NCBI GenBank assembly: GCA_017885175.1
Contig: JAFNGP010000218.1
Span: forward strand, 1 to 6,800
DNA from: a bacterium
GTDB taxonomy: Bacteria > Krumholzibacteriota > Krumholzibacteriia > Krumholzibacteriales > Krumholzibacteriaceae
Length of the DNA: 6,800 bases
Direction of reading: 5' to 3'
Shown: positions 1 through 4,463 of the stretch, in pieces
Layout: each line of letters begins with the position of its first letter
How positions within the stretch are numbered: position 1 is the stretch's first letter
The notes under the pieces: generated by a model
The model's database searches: none
Told to the model about the DNA's origin: nothing
Seen by the model: the letters and a program-made list of their open reading frames with translations, nothing else
Position numbers and translations under genes: made by a program

Positions 1-395
1 TCGAGATAGCGCTGGTCCCTGAGCCGCTTCCACCAGAAATCGGCGTAGGCGAGCCCGATGAAAACCGTCATGCCATGCCTGTCCGCGTATTCGAGGATGA
101 TCCGTGTCGGGTCGACGGCCGCGCGATCCGAGGGGATGAATCGGGAATCGTTCATTCGCAGCCATTGGATTATAACGAGATTGATTCCGGCCCGCCGCAT
201 CGCGTCCAGCTCGCGGCGCCAGGCGCGGGCGTCCATGCTCATCATCCAGTCCTGATACTGGATGAAGGTGCCCTCGATGGGACCATGCCGGGCGTCGCGC
301 GCGCCCGTGCCGTCGCTGGATCCGCAGCCGGCGGCGAGCGACACGATCGCCGCGCCGGCGAGCGCGAAGAGACGAATGCGGAAGAGACGGAGCAT
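1..395 (-). CDS. DUF4434-family lipoprotein, C-terminus beyond left edge (partial)
   Basis: The first 131 codons of an exported protein are visible; the rest lies left of the window. Residues 1-23 form a bacterial lipoprotein signal: basic start (MLRLFRIRLF), hydrophobic stretch, then LAAG-C with the lipid-carrying Cys at 24, followed by a Gly/Ser-rich linker. From residue about 40 it matches the complete neighbour at 395-1378 at roughly 67 of 93 positions, beginning at IEGTFIQYQDWMMSMD. This is the N-terminal part of a DUF4434-like (alpha/beta)8 barrel: strand 1 (GTFIQYQ), strand 2 (NLVIIQW) and strand 3 (MTVFIGL). The start ATG (395-393) overlaps the neighbour's TGA by one base and has a Shine-Dalgarno GAGGG at 406-402 with a 6-nt spacer, so the pair is probably translationally coupled. 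The family is glycoside-hydrolase-like, but no substrate is known to me. The domain call is by motif recall, not a profile search. Confidence 0.8.
   Translation of the reverse strand, partial: MLRLFRIRLFALAGAAIVSLAAGCGSSDGTGARDARHGPIEGTFIQYQDWMMSMDARAWRRELDAMRRAGINLVIIQWLRMNDSRFIPSDRAAVDPTRIILEYADRHGMTVFIGLAYADFWWKRLRDQRYL
228..263. repeat. 36-nt direct repeat, copy 1 (paralogue core)
   Basis: This stretch is identical, in the same orientation, to 1235-1270. It encodes the shared IQYQDWMMSMDA segment of the two DUF4434 paralogues. It is a trace of tandem gene duplication under protein constraint rather than an independent element. Confidence 0.85.
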
Positions 396-1378
396 CACTC
401 ACCCTCGCGCGTCGCGCCCCGGTAATCTTCGTAGAGCTTCTTTTGCGCGTCGCCGCGACACGGGCTCATGTAGTGGAAAAAATCGAACATGACGAAGGCG
501 CTCACGAACGGCGACTCGGCGTCGATCTGCATGAGTATGCGCTCGATGGAAGCCGGCTCGCGCCCGCTCCCGCGCGTTCGGTGCCGGAATATCTCGATAT
601 CGGACCAGAGCTCGATCCCCGCCTCGCGGCAGACCTCCCGCATGGCGCGGAAATGCGGAATGACGTTCGAATCCATGTGCTCTTCCTGCCGGTTCGCGCC
701 CACGCCGTCCTGGAGGATGAGGATTTCCACGCCGGAACCCGAGAGAATATCCGCAAAGAGTTTTCGGAACGCTTCGGGAGACGGGCTCTGCGCGAGGGTC
801 GGCGCGATCGAGACCGGTTTGCCGCCGGAGATGGCGCTGCAGTGATCGCTCTGCCGCCGCAGGAATGCGCGCAGCTGCGACACGTACTCGGGCCGGAAAT
901 CGTAGTACCGAAGCTCCTGGGGTATGTACCATCCGGCGAACGACGGGTGGCGTCCGTAGCGGGCCCAGGCCTTGTCGGCGAGCCGCAGGCTCTGCGTCGC
1001 CGCGCGATCGAGGTACCGGGGATACGTGATGCGTTCGTGCCACCGGTCGATCGTCGAGAGTCCGATGAAAACGCGCATGCCGTGCTCGTCCGCGTACTCA
1101 AGGATGACGCGGGTCGGATCGCACGCCGTGGAATCGGTCGGGATGAAGCGCTTGTTCTCGTGCTCGAGCCACTGGATTATCACGAGATCGATCCCCGCGC
1201 CCCGCATCGCGTCCAGCTCGCAGCGCCATGCGGCGGCGTCCATGCTCATCATCCAGTCCTGATACTGGATAAAGGTTCCCTCGATGCACGGTCGAGCGGG
1301 GAGTATCGCGCCGGCCGCCGGCCCCGGCGGCAGCAGGAGCAGGATGGAAACGAGGAGGCGTTGCGCTGAGCTTCTCAT
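395..1378 (-). CDS. DUF4434-family exported glycoside-hydrolase-like protein
   Basis: Complete protein of 327 residues. Residues 1-24 are a Sec signal peptide (hydrophobic core LLVSILLLL, then PAAGA) without a lipobox Cys, so the mature protein is probably secreted or periplasmic. The rest reads as one (alpha/beta)8 barrel with strands at about 35-40 (GTFIQYQ), 64-70 (DLVIIQW), 101-107 (MRVFIGL), 148-155 (AGWYIPQE), 188-193, 218-226 (EILILQDGVG), 256-263 (ELWSDIEIF) and 293-302 (SAFVMFDFFH). Glu155 and Glu262 lie at strand ends where clan GH-A enzymes carry the acid/base and nucleophile; assigning them those roles is inference. The GTF..y..W start and GI.lVIiQW segment are typical of DUF4434. 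It is followed without a gap by a lipoprotein paralogue. No Shine-Dalgarno precedes the ATG and a good promoter ends only about 10 nt away, so the message may be nearly leaderless. Role: perhaps polysaccharide processing; substrate unknown. Confidence 0.82.
   Translation of the reverse strand: MRSSAQRLLVSILLLLPPGPAAGAILPARPCIEGTFIQYQDWMMSMDAAAWRCELDAMRGAGIDLVIIQWLEHENKRFIPTDSTACDPTRVILEYADEHGMRVFIGLSTIDRWHERITYPRYLDRAATQSLRLADKAWARYGRHPSFAGWYIPQELRYYDFRPEYVSQLRAFLRRQSDHCSAISGGKPVSIAPTLAQSPSPEAFRKLFADILSGSGVEILILQDGVGANRQEEHMDSNVIPHFRAMREVCREAGIELWSDIEIFRHRTRGSGREPASIERILMQIDAESPFVSAFVMFDFFHYMSPCRGDAQKKLYEDYRGATREGE
1235..1270. repeat. 36-nt direct repeat, copy 2 (paralogue core)
   Basis: Identical to 228-263, about 1 kb away, within the complete DUF4434 gene. 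The identity breaks on both sides (position 227 versus 1234, and 264 versus 1271). Recombination between the copies could fuse the two genes; I see no sign that this has happened. Confidence 0.85.
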
Positions 1379-1387
1379 GGCGCGGAT

Positions 1388-1417
1388 AGTATATACCGGA
1401 TCGCGCCCTTTTGTCAG
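1388..1417 (-). promoter_or_regulatory. Sigma70-type promoter for the DUF4434 pair
   Basis: Read on the minus strand, CTGACA (1417-1412) and TATACT (1393-1388) each match 5 of 6 consensus bases and are separated by 18 bp. Transcription would begin near 1381, only about 3 nt before the ATG at 1378. This agrees with the absence of a Shine-Dalgarno for the gene. It is back-to-back with the plus-strand promoter, with 20 bp between the two -35 boxes. Confidence 0.6.
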
Positions 1418-1437
1418 CGTCCTTCCTTCGGAGGCTA

Positions 1438-1467
1438 TTGACTTTGGCCGCGTAATGCTGTTATGTT
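1438..1467 (+). promoter_or_regulatory. Sigma70-type promoter for tRNA-Trp-trpS-tnaA
   Basis: TTGACT (1438-1443, 5 of 6 consensus) and TATGTT (1462-1467, 4 of 6) are separated by 18 bp. The start would fall near 1474, giving about 25 nt before the tRNA. No other good promoter is seen between here and the trpS start, so the tRNA and the two protein genes probably share this one. Confidence 0.6.
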
Positions 1468-1499
1468 GAAAAGGTTTCGCGCCGGAAGCGGTCGGCGAC

Positions 1500-1572
1500 A
1501 GGGGTGTAGCTCAATTGGCAGAGCATCGGTCTCCAAAACCGAGGGCTGCAGGTTCAAGTCCTGCCACCCCTA
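1500..1572 (+). tRNA. tRNA-Trp (anticodon CCA)
   Basis: All four arms pair perfectly. Acceptor AGGGGTG (1500-1506) pairs with CACCCCT (1565-1571). The D stem is GCTC/GAGC (1509-1512, 1521-1524) with a GG-containing loop. The anticodon stem is TCGGT/ACCGA (1526-1530, 1538-1542) with loop CTCCAAA, placing anticodon CCA at 1533-1535. The T stem is GCAGG/CCTGC (1548-1552, 1560-1564) with loop TTCAAGT. T8 and A9 are at 1507-1508. CCA is not encoded, so it must be added by tRNA nucleotidyltransferase. In this register the discriminator base 73 is A (1572), whereas bacterial tRNA-Trp usually carries G73, while the first pair A1-U72 is the usual bacterial one. The gene lies 61 nt before trpS in the same orientation, so RNase P and a 3' nuclease would have to free it from a shared transcript. 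Confidence 0.97.
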
Positions 1573-1585
1573 ATTTTATCAGCTT

Positions 1586-1626
1586 GAAGGCAGCGTCCTT
1601 CGGGTCATGCCTTCGGGGAGGGAGAG
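1586..1626 (+). promoter_or_regulatory. Competing hairpins and Shine-Dalgarno before trpS
   Basis: GAAGGCA (1586-1592) can pair with TGCCTTC (1608-1614), or its first five bases can pair with CCTTC (1597-1601). TCCTTC (1596-1601) can instead pair with GAGGGA (1618-1623), which lies in the ribosome-binding stretch (purine-rich, 1615-1626) of trpS. The motif CCTTCGGG occurs twice (1597-1604 and 1610-1617), each able to form a small UUCG-loop hairpin. The alternatives exclude each other, so translation of trpS could be switchable. This is drawn by eye, with no energy calculation. Confidence 0.35.
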
Positions 1627-1633
1627 GCCGGGA

Positions 1634-2659
1634 ATGAGCAAGGGCAGGGTCACGAGCGGCATGCGGCCGACGGGCGGCATCCATCTCGGCAACCTTCACG
1701 GCGCCCTCGACAACTGGGTCAAGCTGCAGAACGATTACGAGTGCTACTTCTTCATCGTCGACTGGCACGCGCTCACGACGCCGGGCGGGGGAGACGCGCT
1801 CGGGTACGAAAACGTGTCGCGGATGCGCGAGAACGTGGTCGAGATGGCGGTCGATTGGGTGGCGGCCGGGCTCGATCCCGACAAGTGCTCCATATTCGTG
1901 CAGTCGCACGTCCCCGAGGTCGCCGAGCTGCACCTCATCTTCTCGATGATCACGCCCCTTGGCTGGCTCGAGCGGAATCCGACGGTGAGAGAAATGATCA
2001 CCGGCTACAAGATCGAATCGCCGAGCTACGGGCTTCTCGGTTATCCGACGCTCCAGGCGGCGGATATCCTCGTTTACAAGGGGGACTTCGTCCCCGTCGG
2101 CAAGGATCAGGAAGCGCACGTCAACATGACGCGCGACCTCGCGCAGCGATTCAACAGTCTCTACGGGCGCGACGTGTTTCCGATCACCCAGGTGCTTCTC
2201 ACGCAGGTTCCCAAGGTTCCGGGGATCGACAGCGTCGAGAAGAAAATGAGCAAAAGCGCGGGCAACAGCATCGCGGTCGGCTGTTCGGAGGAGCGCACAA
2301 TCGAGCTCGTGCGCACGATGTTCACCGACCCCGTCAAGATGCGGAAGAACGACAAGGGTCATCCCGACGGCTGCGTCGTATACGCGTTTCACGGGCTCTA
2401 CAACAAAGCGGAACAGCCCGTCGTGCGGCGCGAGTGCGAAGAGGGCCTCCGCGGATGCGTCGATTGCAAGAAAGCGCTCGCCGCGAAGATGAACGAAGCG
2501 CTCCGCGGCATTCGCGAGCGGCGCCGGGAACTTATGAACAAGCCCGATCGTATCAAGGATATCCTGATGAACGGCGCCTCGCGCGCGCGCGCCGTCGCGC
2601 AAACGACTCTCGGGGAGGTGCGCGAAGCGCTGAACCTGCCACCGAAGGAGATTTTTTGA
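1634..2659 (+). CDS. trpS: Tryptophanyl-tRNA synthetase, probable [4Fe-4S] type
   Basis: Cytosolic class I synthetase that activates tryptophan with ATP and loads it on tRNA-Trp. With the ATG at 1634 it has 341 residues, normal for bacterial TrpRS; a purine-rich Shine-Dalgarno (AGGGAG, 1619-1624) favours this start over the ATG at 1607, which lies upstream of it. Residues 8-20 (SGMRPTGGIHLGN) hold the HIGH-type motif. Residues 140-175 (ADILVYKGDFVPVGKDQ...RFN) are TrpRS-specific, and K204-M-S-K-S208 is the KMSKS loop. Cys247, Cys268, Cys275 and Cys278 form C-x20-C-x6-C-x2-C, close to the C-x22-C-x6-C-x2-C that holds a [4Fe-4S] cluster in the anticodon-binding region of Thermotoga maritima TrpRS (recalled from the literature). 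Cluster binding here is inferred. The gene follows tRNA-Trp by 61 nt, and its TGA shares one base with the tryptophanase ATG. Confidence 0.96.
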   Translation: MSKGRVTSGMRPTGGIHLGNLHGALDNWVKLQNDYECYFFIVDWHALTTPGGGDALGYENVSRMRENVVEMAVDWVAAGLDPDKCSIFVQSHVPEVAELHLIFSMITPLGWLERNPTVREMITGYKIESPSYGLLGYPTLQAADILVYKGDFVPVGKDQEAHVNMTRDLAQRFNSLYGRDVFPITQVLLTQVPKVPGIDSVEKKMSKSAGNSIAVGCSEERTIELVRTMFTDPVKMRKNDKGHPDGCVVYAFHGLYNKAEQPVVRRECEEGLRGCVDCKKALAAKMNEALRGIRERRRELMNKPDRIKDILMNGASRARAVAQTTLGEVREALNLPPKEIF

Positions 2660-4302
2660 TGCCGAACCCGATCGATTATTTTATCTCGCTGTTCCGAGGC
2701 CAGCTCGACCTCCCTTCCGAACTCTCCGCGTATTACCGGCCGCGTCCCTATCGCAACAGCGCCGTGCGTTTCAGGGGCTGCTCGATCGCCGATTTCGAGG
2801 AGCGCAGGCGCATTCTCGTCGACGAGGCGGGGCTCAACGCGTTTCTCTTCAGGGCGGACAAGATCCCCGGCTGCGATCTCCTTTCCGATTCCGGCACGAC
2901 GACGATGACGAGCGAACAGTGGGCGGCGATGCTTCTCGGGGATGAGGCGTACGGATCGAACGAGGGGTACTTCGATCTCAAGGAGCAGGTCGGCGCGACC
3001 TTCGGCCCCGCGTGGCGCCAGAAAAGCGGCCTCCGGGTGGGGGATCGCGAACCGCTCTTCATCTTCCACCAGGGCAGGGCGGCGGAGAACGCGTTCTTCA
3101 GCGTCCTCTCGCGCGAGCTCAAGCAGAAGGGATTGCCCGCGCCGAAGCCCCTCTCCGGCGATCTGCTCCCCGAGCTCCGCTCGCGGATCGAGCGCCGGGC
3201 GAAAACGGTGAAGGGGCACGGAACCGCCTCCCCGCAGCCGTTCTTCATCGTCCCGAGCAACTCGCATTTCGACACGACCGAGGGGAACATCGAGGACAAG
3301 TTCATGGTGCCGCTCAATCTTCCGTGCCGCGAGCACCTCGCGAACGACGAGACCTTCCCCTTCCGGGGAAACATGGATCTCGACGAGCTCGAGAATCTCC
3401 TCGAGAACGAGCGGGAGCGCGTGCCGCTCGTGTATATCACGATCACGAACAACACGGGGGGCGGCCAGCCCGTTTCGATGGAGAATATCAAGCGCGTGCG
3501 CGAGATCACGCGCAGGCACAAGGTGCCGTTCTTCTTCGACGCATGCCGGTTCGCGGAGAACGCGTGGTTCGTCCAGCAGAAGGAAGAGGGTTACGCCGGC
3601 CGCCGCGTCGAGGACATCGTGCGCGAGATGTTCGCGCACGCGGACGGTTTCCATATCAGCTTCAAGAAGGACGGGCTCGGCAACATCGGCGGGGCGATCT
3701 GTCTGAGGGAGGAGAGCTTCTTCACGGAAAAATTCCCGCACTTCGCGAACGAGATCACCGATTACCAGATCATGACCGAGGGGCACCCGACCTATGGAGG
3801 GCTCGCGGGGCGCGACCTCAAGGCGCTCGCCGAAGGGCTGCGCACCGTGACGCGCCAGGAGTACCTCGATTACCGGATCGCTCAGGTGCAGCGTTTCGGC
3901 GGCAGGCTCGCCGCGCTCGGGATTCCGGTCGTGCATCCGATCGGGGGGCACGCGATCTATATCGACATCGACAAATTCTTCGACGGCGCCGCCCGCGACG
4001 ACGAGTTCAAGGGGATCGCCTTCACGTCGCTCATGCTCATCGCCGGGCACCGTGTCTGCGAGCTCGGACTCTACGCCTTCGGCTCGTTCGACGGCGAGAA
4101 GGAGATCCCGCCCGAGCCCCGCGTGAACAACGTGCGGGCGGCCGTTCCGCGCCTCGCGTACGAGGACCAGGACCTCTTCGCGGCCGCGGAAGCCATGAAG
4201 CTTCTCTACGATCATCGCGACAGGATACCGGGCGTGCGGGTCGAGTACGGGAGGGATCTGAAGCTCAGGCACTTCAAGAGCCGATTCTCGTTCCTCGGCT
4301 GA
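2659..4302 (+). CDS. tnaA: Tryptophanase (tryptophan indole-lyase), extended form
   Basis: PLP-dependent beta-eliminating lyase, fold type I, converting tryptophan to indole, pyruvate and ammonia in the cytosol. It has 547 residues against 471 in E. coli TnaA. Conserved sites with E. coli partners: Tyr98 (Y74), HQGR at 137-140, Asn265 (N198), Asp294 and Arg297 (D227, R230), the PLP lysine Lys337 in SFKKD (K270) and Arg493 (R419). Three positions separate tryptophanase from tyrosine phenol-lyase: Asp205 (D137; Thr in TPL), Leu469 (I396; Arg in TPL) and His538 (H463; Phe in TPL). All three are tryptophanase-like, although NIGG and GLAGRD resemble TPL. Extra length is at the N-terminus (about 24), before HQGR (about 15) and at about 155-195 (about 28, charged). 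Shine-Dalgarno AAGGAG (2645-2650) lies 8 nt before the ATG, which overlaps the trpS stop. No TnaC leader or TnaB permease is seen. Confidence 0.9.
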   Translation: MPNPIDYFISLFRGQLDLPSELSAYYRPRPYRNSAVRFRGCSIADFEERRRILVDEAGLNAFLFRADKIPGCDLLSDSGTTTMTSEQWAAMLLGDEAYGSNEGYFDLKEQVGATFGPAWRQKSGLRVGDREPLFIFHQGRAAENAFFSVLSRELKQKGLPAPKPLSGDLLPELRSRIERRAKTVKGHGTASPQPFFIVPSNSHFDTTEGNIEDKFMVPLNLPCREHLANDETFPFRGNMDLDELENLLENERERVPLVYITITNNTGGGQPVSMENIKRVREITRRHKVPFFFDACRFAENAWFVQQKEEGYAGRRVEDIVREMFAHADGFHISFKKDGLGNIGGAICLREESFFTEKFPHFANEITDYQIMTEGHPTYGGLAGRDLKALAEGLRTVTRQEYLDYRIAQVQRFGGRLAALGIPVVHPIGGHAIYIDIDKFFDGAARDDEFKGIAFTSLMLIAGHRVCELGLYAFGSFDGEKEIPPEPRVNNVRAAVPRLAYEDQDLFAAAEAMKLLYDHRDRIPGVRVEYGRDLKLRHFKSRFSFLG

Positions 4303-4463
4303 CGCGCGGCCTTTCGCGGCCGCCGCGGCCGCGATTCTTGGCGCGATTCCGGCGAAAGTGGAATAGTTCCTGCAGGTCGCGGATGTGCCCGCCGTGCCAA
4401 AGCGCGACGCGCGCGGACCGAAAGTCGATTCATGGCCGAAACCGCGAAGCTCTTGGAGCAGCT
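4303..4463. other. Intergenic region between tnaA and the histidine kinase
   Basis: Apart from the palindrome at 4314-4334 it holds no recognisable gene, RNA or convincing promoter. An 11-codon open frame (ATG at 4432, reading MAETAKLLEQL) ends with a TGA at 4465-4467 that overlaps the kinase's TTG start as TTGA. It could be a coupling leader, the relic of a frameshifted N-terminus, or chance. An in-frame ATG at 4383 is a less likely alternative start for the kinase, since the intervening codons look non-coding. Confidence 0.5.
4314..4334. terminator. Perfect GC palindrome after tnaA; possible terminator or operator
   Basis: TCGCGGCCGC (4314-4323), one central C, then the exact reverse complement GCGGCCGCGA (4325-4334), starting 11 nt after the tnaA stop. 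As RNA it would form a very strong hairpin, but a proper T-run is missing: the downstream bases are TTCTTGG. It may be an atypical terminator, a transcript-end stabiliser or a protein-binding site. Each arm contains an 8-bp self-complementary GCGGCCGC, so other folds exist. Confidence 0.45.

Noticed and set aside
443..1369. Plus-strand open frame of 308 codons opposite the complete DUF4434 gene
   Set aside because: No start context or domain; the minus-strand product has a signal peptide and a close paralogue next door.
1573..1633. TnaC-type leader peptide before the trpS-tnaA pair
   Set aside because: The only ATG in the spacer (1607) is in frame with trpS itself, and no short frame with a lone Trp codon and stop is present.
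1470..1633. T-box leader controlling trpS
   Set aside because: The structured element is a complete, perfectly paired tRNA-Trp. There is no separate specifier loop, T-box sequence or terminator/antiterminator pair.
1741..2658. Open frame continuous with tnaA upstream, which would make a much longer protein
   Set aside because: This part is the out-of-frame reading of trpS. The tryptophanase start at 2659 has its own Shine-Dalgarno and the upstream product is low-complexity Arg/Ala-rich.
2398..4272. Antisense open frame of 624 codons opposite trpS end and tnaA
   Set aside because: Its translation is rich in Arg, Glu, Val and His with no recognisable domain. It mirrors the GC-biased codons of tnaA, which has clear catalytic motifs.
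2659..4302. Tyrosine phenol-lyase instead of tryptophanase
   Set aside because: The residues at the Thr124, Arg381 and Phe448 positions of TPL are Asp205, Leu469 and His538, the tryptophanase pattern.
4338..4367. Promoter for the histidine kinase (TTGGCG with an AT-richer patch near 4361-4367)
   Set aside because: The -10 candidates GAATAG and AATAGT match the consensus poorly, so there is not enough to call it.
3012..4463. Open frame continuous with the kinase upstream
   Set aside because: It is the out-of-frame reading of tnaA plus the intergenic region. The kinase homology begins after 4464.
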